The translations under genes and the position numbers were made by a program. The notes below the pieces were generated by a model. It was not told the origin of the DNA. It saw only the letters and a list, made by a program, of their open reading frames with translations, and searched no databases. From NCBI GenBank assembly GCA_023247875.1, contig JAHFFQ010000015.1, forward strand, positions 1 through 15,266: a DNA stretch of 15,266 nt. The letters are read 5' to 3'. This DNA comes from Candidatus Omnitrophota bacterium. Its GTDB lineage: Bacteria; Omnitrophota; Gorgyraeia; Gygaellales; Profunditerraquicolaceae. Shown in pieces: positions 1 to 12,100 of the stretch (the stretch's first letter is position 1; every line of letters begins with the position of its first letter).

Positions 1-1
1 A

Positions 2-196
2 TGTACAGATATAACCTGTGCCGATGTAAAAGGTGAAGGTGCAAAAACGCACCTGTTAAGTGCCGGGCAGAAAATCATCATTCACCCGGATACGGCGCAT
101 AAATTCTTTCACCATGATGTGGATGGCGGATGCAGGCTCATTATTTTTCAGCCATTCTCGGCTATCACTGAGAACATTAAACCCGAATGGGCGGTA
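2..196 (+). other. C-terminal part of a cupin-like beta-barrel domain
   Basis: The first 60 or so residues read as short beta strands and contain a stretch like the second cupin motif: a Gly, five or six residues, then HPDTAH followed by KFFHH (bases 83-115). In cupins the His of this motif binds a metal. The pattern resembles sugar-phosphate isomerase or small metal-binding cupins, but the first cupin motif would lie upstream of the window, so the enzyme cannot be named. The module ends at the first Ser-Pro-Val linker, at bases 197-211. Confidence 0.45.
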
Positions 197-3100
197 TCCA
201 CAAGCCCTGTAAGTTTCCGTATACTAGAAAATATTACAGGGCTGCGGCAGAATGCATCAATCGGCCAACCTCTCCGTGGCTGGTGGGGTCCGATTTCTGC
301 CGCAGCCCTCTATTATTTTTTGCGAGGAACGAAAGCGCTTTCACCTGATCGGAGTATAGCCGGCAGCCCTGTAAATATAATGGCTATTTATCATTTAGGC
401 GTTAAGCCGTTTATTAAGCGGATACAAAATGGGGTTGTAAAGATTCAAACAGGCTGGGGTGACATTGATGAAGATGACCGTAATTTCCTGCGCGCGCACC
501 TGGGAATAAAGGATATGTCATTTATCGGGGAAGGGACTGGGGTGGTTTTTTATGAGAGCGGGGAGCATTATTATATACTTTCCGCTTCGCACGTAACCAA
601 TCCATTGGCATTCTCCCGCAGGGAATACAACCCTAATGTTATGGTAATGCTTCGAAACGGGATACAATTACAGGCCGAGGTCGTAACAGATACTTTTTTA
701 ACTTCATCCGTTGATTTAGCCATATTAAGAATTGAAAAGCAGGGCATACCGGAAGAAAATATAAGGATTATATCTTTAGCAGACGCGGCATTGGCATCCA
801 AAGAGGCTATTCTCGGAAAACATGGAGTTATCCTGGGATATCCACTCGAACAAAATTCGTTGGAATTATATCAGGGGCGCATAGGATTAGAAAAGGAAAA
901 GACCTTCTTTGGCCATTTTGAACAGCTAATGAGATTGGATATCGATTCAAAGCGCGGCACAAGCGGCGGACCGGTATTATTCCAGGGAAAGATCATCGGC
1001 ATAGTGGGGGGCATCGGCAATCCGGGCATAACCACCTTTAGTTCTCTTGAGACGATATTGCTATTTTTGCAGGATATTGTTGATGGAATTGCGTTTGCAT
1101 GCGATGATTTTTGCGATGACGCCGGCAGAAATGCGCTGCGGGAGGCAATGAACCTGGCAGGCAATATCGGTTTCGACGACAGGTATATTTTTAACAGGCG
1201 CCTGCTTCCTAAACTAACATTTCTTAGGAGGTTTGGTATCCCCGGGATTGAAGATTTCCTGGAAAGAGTTCCGAACGTAAAAAACATTGGCCCTCAGGAG
1301 ATCGCAAGGGCATTTGAGATCATCCGTAACGCGTTAAGAAAGATTTCCGCCTTATCTGTGGATTCTTCAGAGTCGCCGCTAATTTTTGCAAAAGGCGCAT
1401 TACTGGTTACTCTTGGTATAGGTTCCAGGAGTCTTGACGGATTTTCTTTCTTCAGCAGGCAAAATGGAGTGTCCTATCTATCGGGGCCGGAGGCGGATTC
1501 TCCTTTGCTGAATAATAAAAAACCATCCGGCAATAGAAAACAGGCAGCTGTTGATAGAGCCGGCAGGCTTATGAATGAAGCCTTTGTCTTATGGAGAGAA
1601 GGTAGGGGTATAGAGTCCAGGAATAGAGTCAAGCAGGCTAGAAAGATTTTATCCGGTCATCCTGATTTATTACAATGGTTGGGCTTGAAATGTTTTTATC
1701 TAGGCGAAATAGATGAGGCCTTAGATATTTTTGAGGAGGTTAGAAATATTGACCCCGATATCATAGATGCGTATATTGATCCGGCGCGGCTGCTTCAGCA
1801 TTTGGGAAGATACGAAAAGGCAAACGCGCTTTTTATTAAGGCTTTAAGCTTGGAAGAGAAGAGGGAGAAACGCGAGATTGCCAATTTATTTAAAATAAGC
1901 GGTTACTTAGGGATAAACCTGTTTTACCTGGGAGAATTAGAAGAAGGGCTTAGCAGGTTGCGGGAGGCCGCAGGATATTTTGAAGGATCGGAAAGGTATG
2001 AAGAGGCTGAGTTGCTGGCATATTTAAGTAATATTATAATAGATTACGTTTTACTGGATAGATTATCGGCGGAAAAGAGAGAGGAATATTTAGGCGAAGC
2101 TATTTTAGCGGCAGGCAGGGCGCTCATCCTGGCTAAAGACCTTAAGGATATTGCTGTAAGTGATACGACTTTTAGCCTGGCCAATTTTTCCTTGGCAAAA
2201 ATACACTTTCTTAATAAAGATTATGATTTAGCCCTGCCCGTAATTATAAAAGCCCATCAATATGCTCAAAAATTCGGAGGAATCCTGCAATTACAGATCC
2301 AAGCCGTATGGGCAGCTTGTTTGGAAAAGTTAGGCTTGCTGCAAGAAGCTGAAATTGAGGGGTTATTAAAACTAAAGAAAGATACAGAATGGGAAGAGCA
2401 TTTATTTGATTTATATCTCCAATTTAGCGGAATTTTAGGCAGGGTAACGGGAGAAAAGCTTGATAATCAGGCAGGAGATGCCCCCGAAGGATTAAATATA
2501 AGCGATGATCCTCATAAAATAGCCGAAGAATTTATCAGGCTAGCGTTCCTGTCAGCAAGTCTACGGGTAGCCGATGAGAAAGAAGGCATGATGGATTTGA
2601 CTACCTTATTTGATGTCGGTAAACTTCGGGAAGATGTGGAGGAATCAAGGCAAAGAGCCAGCGATAGATTTAACTCAGAAATGCAAAGGGTAAAATTACC
2701 TGATTCTATCTGGCAGTTCCAGCCGGTAATGGTGATGGAAAGCGGAAGAACAAAATTACAGTTGCAAGTTAACTACAAGTGGCAGGTGAATATTTCCGGA
2801 GTAATACCTTTATTCCCTCTGCCCTGGTCGGAAATCCAGCGTCGTCTAAAAAAGGGGTTATTCGGAGCTAAGGCCAAAGCAAAGAATATTGAGAATATTG
2901 ATGAGGTAAAAGAATTGATAGAGCAGGCGGTAATGTTTGGGGTGCGTTTCCAAGATTTAGAAGGCGGCTGGCATTATCTATATTATGAGCCAACCCAACG
3001 TAAAATATATATCGTGGTTGTAGGCAGGGAAGGCATAATGAATATCTCTGAAATCCAGGATAAAGATAGATTAGCCTACATCTTTTCTATTGAAACAGGT

Positions 3101-6100
3101 ATTGCGTTAAGCAAGCTAAAAACAGAGCTCTTGCCTATTTTGAGCGGAAAAGACGAAAAATGGCTGGAGTTTGAGCTTAAACAACTTGGCCATGAGCAGG
3201 TGGCTAAAGTAAGAAGAATATTACAGGCAGAGAGGAAAGAATTATTTTACTGCCTGGGAACCTCTGGCTTTTGGGTGGTTGAAACGGAATCTTCCGAAGC
3301 CGTAGTTATTGACAAGCATAAAAATTATATTAAGCTGCTCGACTTAAGTGGCGATCCGGCTGAAGAGAACCTTGGAGATGTGACATTTTTGATTGAGGCA
3401 GGTAGTAGTATATGTGAATCCGCAACCAGTTCGCCTGTTTATAATAACCAGGATTTAGAATCAGCCCTGCATAGAATTGGCGAAGAAATCGAAAATGGCG
3501 ATTTAGATAAAGCATTAGAAGATACCAAGTTTATACTTGAACAACATAGAGGCAATATAGATGCCATGTTTACGCTGTCTGTGATTCTGAAAGCAAAAGA
3601 TATAAAAGACAGGAAAGAGAAAAAAGTATTAAAGGGGCGCGATATAGACGCACCGATGGTGATTGTTAACCAGCCCGACAGCCATATCTACGAGAAGATC
3701 ATGGGATCTTTAGAATCCTTAGGAAAAGAATTACACCATTATTCCGGTGGTAAAACAGCGGGTGAAATAAGGGCCATAGATGACATTTTGTTCCATCAAA
3801 CATTGAAAATTGAGTTCCCTTGGACCGTATTAACTGTTAAGACAGAATTCATGGGACAACTATTTGGCGGGAGGGTGGGTTTATTATTAGATTTACCTGA
3901 GCCGATAAGCATAATTTTTTATGACAAATTTATAGAGTGCCTCATGCGCTTGGGGAAAGTTTGGCCCGAGTTATTGCAACAGATTCTTGAGGAAATGATG
4001 CTTTTCAGCAAGGCGGAATTAGATGGCTTTAGAAGAGGTTGCCTCACTGATGAGGAGCGGGAAGATTATGCCATCCGTCATTTGTATAAAATTAAGGGGG
4101 TAGACGGGCCGGCTTTATGGTTTTTGCGTAACCTCATCAGTGATTATGCCTATTATACCGCATATGGGAATGAGGCGTGGTTAATTAACCAGATTGATTA
4201 TGCGTTACGGGACTTATTTCAGCCGGAAATTTCCGCTGAGATCCGCAGCAAAATTATCGGAAGAGAGAAGGCACTAGTTACGATGTTTAGGGCGGGAGGA
4301 TATGCCAGCAGCCCTGTTAATAATTGCAGAAGGCAGCCTACTGCCTTCCCGTTAAGTCCAACTATTTACGGAGCAATATTGCGTGGTTTATTTACGCAAA
4401 GGATCGTCAATGAATCTATCTTTGCTCAAGGCGTCGAAGCAAACGCCGGCAGTGCTTTGTCGGGGATAAACTTTATCAGGGCTCCGCCGCTTGTCTGGTT
4501 AGATAAAATTACCTTACTTATAGCTGTTGCACTTGTATTTCCCGCCTGCGCTCACTTCGGGAATATCCAAACGCAGTCTTTCAGCCAGCCGTCAAAGCCT
4601 GCTTATACCCAGGACATGCCTGCGCCCGCAGAAGATTCTGCTAAATATTCAACCCAGGAAATAAAGTTTTTGCTTGATGGGTGCAGGTCTCTTGAAGTAG
4701 TCAAAATTGGCAGGCCCGCAGTTGTGCCTCTTGTCCGTATCCTCTTAAACAGAACTAATCCTGTCCTTACACGCGCAAGCGCTGCCTGGTGCCTGGCAGA
4801 AATCAAGGATCCTCTTGTCATACCTATCCTTATCAGGACCGCCAGGGAAATCGCCTATGACGATAAAGAATGGATGCCCCTGGTAGAGATCATCCGTGCC
4901 TTAAGAGAACTCAAAGCAAAAGAGGCGCTCCCCTTTCTTAAGGCATTAAAAGAAGCAAATGACCCGAAAAAACCAAAAACACCCAACTCCTCCCTGATCA
5001 TATATTACTGCTGCGAGTATGCCATAAATACAATTAATGCCGCGCAATCTCCCGTAAGAGGAATGGCTATGAGTCTTGCCTCCAGCCCAGCCTCCGGAGA
5101 AGACTTTCGAGAGGAAGCGATTGAGAAGCTTTCTGCCGATGAAAGAGGAAAAGTTCACATCTATGACAATATCGCCGTTTCTCTTGGCAGGATAAACGAT
5201 GCCATGGAAATATTGACGTCGTTAATAGAAAATACCCCGCAAATATTTGTAAGGAGATTTAAAAGAAACAGAGTTGCAAATCTTCCGCATATGCCGGTAA
5301 GGCTGCAGCTGCAGCAAATTAAAAGGATACGTTCCTCATTGGAAAAAGCCTCAATAATTTTAGGTAAACTTATTGGAACGAAGGGGGAAAGAGAGGTAAA
5401 ACGGGCGCGTAAAGAAATCGACCTGATCTTAAGCGATTTGAATAAAGAGATATCCCGGGAAGCATTGCTTAAAAGATTAAACGGGACAAGAGCATTATTA
5501 AAGAAAAGGGCAGGCCGTTTAGCCAGGCAGCAGAAAAGCGTTTACAATAGCCTGAGGTGCCTTGACATCAATTATAAGATTCAGGTAATCATGCGTAAGC
5601 TGTTCTTATCGCAATTATCAAAAGGCATTATTTCCAGCAATGCCTGGGGCGCCTATGTCCCGAGACAGGCCAGGGAATATATAAGCCGGATTGTCGGAGG
5701 AGGATTTGTTTCCGGGCAGCTAGTGTCTTTAAACGGGAAAGCAGTAAGGGTGAGGATAAATTTACCGGAAGATTTTAGCTTGGAGGATGCATATAGCCAT
5801 ATAACTGAGAGAGCTACCCGAAAAGGAACCAGAAGGCTGGTGCGTGTAAATGATTATCCCCGGCCGCCGGAAACAATTATCGGGGTGCGCAATGTTTTAG
5901 AGGAGCTTACCGGCAGCAGATACGTGAAAGTCAAAGGACGCAAAGACATTTTTACAGCTTATCGCAATACCATGCAAACCCGTAAGATTCTGAAGAAAAT
6001 ATTAGAATTGAGAGAGCAAGTGTATAGGCTAAGCAGGGAGACAAAAGGGATAGAGACTTCTTTTGAAATCACGCTTATTAGAATCGGTCTTGATACCAGA

Positions 6101-9100
6101 CAATACACGGGATTTATTCCCCTAAAGGACAAAACAGGAGTTTACGCTGGTTTCGTTATCTATAATACTATGGCAAGCGTAGGAAATGTCTTAAAAACAG
6201 TTATGCTTCCAGTTGAAGCATCTTTAGCCACAAGCCCGTTGCTGACCACTTTCGGCATGGCTGTAGCGAGTCCGATAAATCGCGGGAGCGGGATCATTAT
6301 GCACATAAGTTCTCTTCCTTCGCGATTCGGCATTGGAGATTTAGGGCCTGATGCCTATGAATTCGTCTCAAACATTTTTGAGGCCAAACAGGCATATTGG
6401 CAGATACTCCCGCATACGCCCATTGGGGCAGGGTACTCTCCTTTTAGCAGCCCGTCGGCTTTCGCGACTAATGAGCTTTTTATCAGCCCGGATCTGCTGC
6501 TTCAGGATGGCTTGCTTAGCAGAAAAGACCTGGGAGAGATCCCTGTTTTTCCACAAGAGTATGTGGATTTCCCGCAAGTCATTAAATACAAAGGTAGTAT
6601 TCTAAACTTAGCCTACCGCACCTATAGCCGGGACGCCGGACAGGAAGAAAGAAAAGATGTTGAAGCTTTCTCTTCCCGGAATTCAGGGTGGCTTGACCCT
6701 TACTCGTTGTATGTGGTCATAAAGAGTATCAATAACGGGCTTCCTTGGTATAACTGGCCGGACGAGTTCAGGAAAAAGGACGCAGGCGTTTTGAATAATG
6801 TCAGGGAAAAATATTTACGGCAGTTGGAAGAAGTTAAATTCCGTCAGTTTATCTTTACCAAGCAGTGGCTCATCCTAAAAAGCCTGTATGAGGCATCCGG
6901 AATAAAAATGATAGGGAACATGCCTATTTATGTAAATGACGACAGCGCCGACGCCTGGTGGCATCCTGAGGTCTTTTTGATCGATGAAAACGGGCGGCAG
7001 CTGTTTCTTGCCGGTGTTCCTCCGGATTATTTCAGCGCGACAGGACAGCTCTGGGGCAATCCTGTTTATAATTGGGAGTACCTTAAGGAAACAGGGTATA
7101 AATGGTGGATAGAGAAGGTAAGGCAAATCCTTAAATACTGCGACCTCTTCGTGGTTGACCATTTTCGCGGGTTTAACGCTTACTGGAGAGTTCCCTATGG
7201 AGAAAGCACGGCCTTGAACGGAGAATGGGCCGAGGGGCCGAGTGATGCTTTTTTTGAAGCACTGTTAAGGGAGCTCCCCGATCTGCCCATAATTGCGGAA
7301 GACCTGGGAGTCATCACTGATGATGTCCGCAGGACAATGCAACGCTTCGGTTTCCCCGGGATGAAAGTATTACATTTTGCCTTTGGGAACAAAAAAACAA
7401 ATATGCTGGATAATCCCTATTTGCCGCATAATTATACCGATAATTTCGTAGCCTATCCAGGCACGCACGATAATAGTACTACCCTGGGATGGTGGAAGGA
7501 GGACGCGGGCAGGCGGGAAAAAAGAAATTTTGCCTGGTATCTGGGAGAAAAGGTCAGCAGGCTTAATGTGAACTGGAAAATAATAAATATGGCGATGGCC
7601 TCGTGTGCAAGGGCCGCGATCTTTCCTATGCAGGATATATTGGGCCTGGGTGCTAAATTCAGGATGAATATTCCCAGCACATCGGAAGGCAACTGGTTGT
7701 GGCGTATGAAGCCAGGAGCATTCGGGGATAAGCTGCAAATTAAACTCAGGAGGCTTACGGAAAGATGCGCAAGAGCCACCTCGTTTACTTGCTCCAGCCC
7801 CGTTGTCTCCAGAGAGACCATTAAAATATTGAGGGACAACTCAAGAGAAGCAACTGTTAGGATAGACGAAGGGTTTATCCGTGCGTTCGAGAAGAGCATT
7901 GAATGGTTTATCGAGAGGCTGAAGAAATCCACGGCAGGCACAAGGGGGACAACCCTGCATATTACAGACGAACGCGACGGGAAAGGCAATATTGACTACG
8001 ACAAATACTGGAAAACCGTGATGAGCGCCTGGAGCGCTGAAGAACGCATCGAATACCTTAAGCGCAGATACGAGGAAACTTTATCCGGTAAGATCTTATC
8101 CGAAGAATTAAACGACGCGGTAGTTGCCTTAATGGCGCAGGCATACGCGCAGTATATAAAGAAAAATTTTCCGCCTGATTTATGGGGCGAGTTTGTAGGG
8201 TTTGATAACCGTTTCTTCTCCCGGGAATACGCTGATTTGATAACCCGGGTGTTGACAGCCAACGGGATCAGGGTGCTACGCGATAAAGGTAACCAGCCCA
8301 CGCCTACCCCGGTATCTTCTTATATGGGTTACATTAATAACCTCGCCGGATCAATAGAAGTTACCGCCAGCCATAATCCTCCCATCCATACCGGGATTAA
8401 ATCGGCAACGCATTACGGAGGCGTAGATACCGATGATATATCGGATAAAGTTTTGGATGAAGTGCTGGCGCTTTATAGCGGGGGAGGGGAAATAAGACTG
8501 GCTTCGCTCATAGAAAATAGCCGGATCGCAGAAATTGATGCAAAAGAAATTTATTTCGATAACTACGTAAGCAAGCTTTATACTCCGGAAACAATTCAGG
8601 CCATAAAAGAAGCGATGCAAAGAGGGGCAAAGTTCATCTTTGACGCCATTTGCGGCGTGGGCGGTGAGACCATGGAATATTACCTTGACAGGCTGTTTGC
8701 CGGATTTAGTTGGAGAGACAGCGTAATCATCATCAACAAAGAATTTGATCCCGCGATGAAAGGCATAGTTAAGCCCGATCCTTCCATAACCGATACCCTT
8801 AAATTTACCGGAGCCCTGGATGTATTGGCAGAAAATCCGGAAGTTCTCGTAAGCATTACTGCCGATATGGACGCCGACCGCATTGGCACTGCGGTAATTA
8901 TCCCTGACGGGTCTGTGGCTTTAGCCAAGAAATTCGGCCTGGAAGTAAAGACTATCCTGGGGGTCAACATAGTTTGTTTTACGCCCAACCAGATCTTCAC
9001 GCTCATCGCCTATGAAAGGATAGCGGAGTTTATCAAGCTTAATGCGGGAACGCCTGACATTAGTGCCGTAGAGCCGGGACTGTTAAAGTCCCTGGTCTCC

Positions 9101-12100
9101 AAGCTGCATATTATTACAAGCGTACCTACTTCAAGAATTGCCAAGGCAGTGGTCGAATCGGTTGGGGGAGTCGCACATTTATTAGAGGTGGGATTTAAGA
9201 ATTTAGGCAAGGAGGCAGTGGTTGTTGAATTAGAAGATGGGAGCGCTGTTATCATTATCCTGATGGAAGAGAGTGGCGGCGGCCAGATCGGTTTATTAAC
9301 AGGCCGCGGAGCAAAGAATAGCGCAACCCATAAGGATAAAGACACCTGCACTCTTGGGCTGGCGCTCTACGGGGTTACCTCCAGGCTGTATCTGGAAGAT
9401 AAGAATCTGGTAGATTTGTATGTTGAAATGGCTGAAAACCTGGGAGGGCTGTTTTATTATGAGCGCGTTGACGCCGAAGGACTATCCGATGAATTGAAGC
9501 AGTCAATATTGGACAAAAGAATGATGATTCTTGAGGACAGAGAAACGCTGCTGCGAGTTTTCGGCAAAGAAGAAAAGGATTTGTTGGGTTTAAGTAAGAT
9601 AACCTTAGAGAACGTGAAATTGCTGGTTAAGAAAGAATCGGGCGAATGGGTCATTTATCATCCCGAAGCCAGAAGGTATGAATTTAAAGACGGGGAGGCA
9701 ATTGCAGTATTCTTTGCCGGCGGCGGACCTATGGTAACCGTCTACGGCAGCACGGGAAGGCTGAAAACCTGGTCTTTGATCAGGCCGTCAGGCACGGAGA
9801 ATACCGTGCGCATATATTTAGAGGTATTTGAGGATTTTGATAATCCTCATCCGGAGCATCTTTACGAATACTATGTACGGTTATTTGATTATCTGGGCCT
9901 TCTTGGCCATCACAGCGCACTCATAAAAAAAGTCAACGATAAATACCTTGGTGCCGCCAGCCCGGTTTCGCCCGCAGTCATCAGATTCCTGATTTTAGCG
10001 TGTGTCGGATTTATATGTTTTGATTACTGTTCGAAGATCCCTGGAATGTGTAATATTGAGCCAGGATACATTTTACTGGTAATAATAGCAGGCATTATTA
10101 TTTTATTACTTCCAGGGAGATACATCGCCACCGTTAAGGGCATAGCTGATCTGCCGCAGCCAAATAAGTTGAGGGACGGCTTTGAAAGAGGCAAAAGGCA
10201 GGAAAAAGAAATGTATATTGATTATCTTTTGTCGGCGGTAGAGGAGGATTATTCCACGCAGATATTAAAAGGATTCTTAATGTGGAAAACCACAGGCACT
10301 AATAACACCAATAACCCTGATGAAATTGAAAAGATTGTTGAGCCTATAATAGCGCAACCCGGAAATCACGCCCTGTATGAATATTTGAATTTAGGCCCGG
10401 TGGAAACCAGTTCAATTGGCCCGTCGCTTGACATGTTTTATTTCGTTAGTCGCTCTGTAAAATCTCTGGAAGAAGGCTATTACTATCATATAAGGTGCAT
10501 CTATGAGAACAAGTCTACGCAAGGATCCGGTAAAGAAGAAGATTATGTGCGCCAGCGATTTATTTCTGTCAGTCATTATATGGAATTATTGCCTGAGTCG
10601 GGTGGTAAATTATGGCGTAAATTCGTCTTGCCTGATTGCATCTCTGATAAAGATGCATTGAAATTACGGCAAATAATAGATTCTTTTAAGCAAAGGCGAA
10701 AAAGAATGTTTAAGGCGGATTCGGCGCTTAGCCCCGTAACTACGCTATCAGCAAGAAAAGAAGGACCGCCCCTACCGTGGCTAGTGCGGAATCCCATCAA
10801 TAGCGCTTCGCCACTCCTTGTCCTTAATAAGCCTGACTGCAGCGACGCAAACTCCCCACTTTATGCAGAGGCATGCTGCATTGACGCAATAATACAAAGG
10901 ATCTGGCAGGGGATAGCTAATGGCAATGATGAGGTAACCTATAGTAATATTAAAGCCGCAACAATTGGCGCTACCTGGGATGCGTTGGCTCAGGGGAAAA
11001 TCTCCACCATTCATGAGGTAAGGGATATTTTCAATAAAACTTTGTTTTTTGACTGCAGATTAATCGCTGCTGATTATGATGACAGCCTTTGTTATGCCCA
11101 CAGGCCGATAACAGAGATGCCGGATACGCGTGAAGAGATCTCCCGCCTGGTAGAATTAATACTTTTTGTCATATCTACGGGGCATCCTCAAGAAAGCCTG
11201 CACAGGATTTGCGGACAGTATATTGCCAGGGAGGAGAGGATTAGAAACAGGGAACGTATTCATTTCCATTGTGAATTAGGAGGATGCGTATGCGCCTATG
11301 ATAAATCCGGCAACCTTGTTTTGTTCGTAGAAAAAAGCAGAAAAATAGATGAAAGCTTAAAGGATGAGATAATCACAGTCATTATTGAAGTCCTGAAAGA
11401 AGCGGGCCTGATTGCCCGGCTCAAAAAGATAGGTTCCATAAGCCAGGAAGAGCGCGCAGGCGATTTTATATTCATATCTCCCAGATATTCGAAAGTCACA
11501 TTAGGGTTTGTAGGTGTGGATTTACAGAACCAGAGGTATGCCGTTGGCAAAATGCTTGAGCCCTTATTAAGCAATATCGGCAGTAGACTGAGGGAAAAAG
11601 GCGACAAGCTGCATTTTCCTATTTCAAGCGTATCCATGGATATAGGTTTGTCAGAGAAATTAGATTCGCTTCAAGAATTAATGAAGGAACGCGGGATAAA
11701 TCCGGCGCAAACAGCTATTTTAGGTGACAGCGCCAATGATCTATCGCTGTTTGGGCTTGTCGAAAAAGGCGCCCTTGTTTTCTGCGCTAATCCCGAAGGT
11801 TTCCCGGAACTTGAGCGGGATGAATACAGCCAGTTGAAAGAAAAAGTCATCTTTATAACCGGTCCTCCTGCAGTGGGCAGGGTATTGCGGGCATTAAGAA
11901 TAATAATAGAAAACAGAGGTAGTTCTTTTGCCGCCAACAGCCCTGCTCAAAATCTGGAACAGATTCGCCCTCATGCTTCTCTGGCCGGTAGACCCATTGT
12001 TGCCGTGTTTGATGTCCATGGGACGCTGCTTCAACCCACCTGGAAGGAAGAATACGCCTTAACCTGTTGTTTACTTACCGGAAAGACTAGGCAGGGAGCG

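Noticed and set aside
1222..1240. Strong aggagg motif as a ribosome binding site for an internal gene
   Set aside because: No ATG, GTG or TTG in the + frame lies at proper spacing, and the frame continues through without a stop.
6257..6301. Met codons just before MalQ as an independent gene start
   Set aside because: No stop codon ends the upstream frame and no convincing ribosome binding site precedes the Met codons, so a separate gene is not supported, although a former start is possible.
7453..7989. Minus-strand open frame of 178 codons opposite MalQ and the mutase N-terminus
   Set aside because: It lies opposite clear MalQ motifs, is rich in Ser and Leu as antisense readings are, and matches nothing; it is a shadow of the + frame.
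11278..11300. Shine-Dalgarno-like aggagg followed by ATG at 11290
   Set aside because: The ATG is in a different frame and hits a stop three codons later; it lies inside the Cof-type HAD domain.
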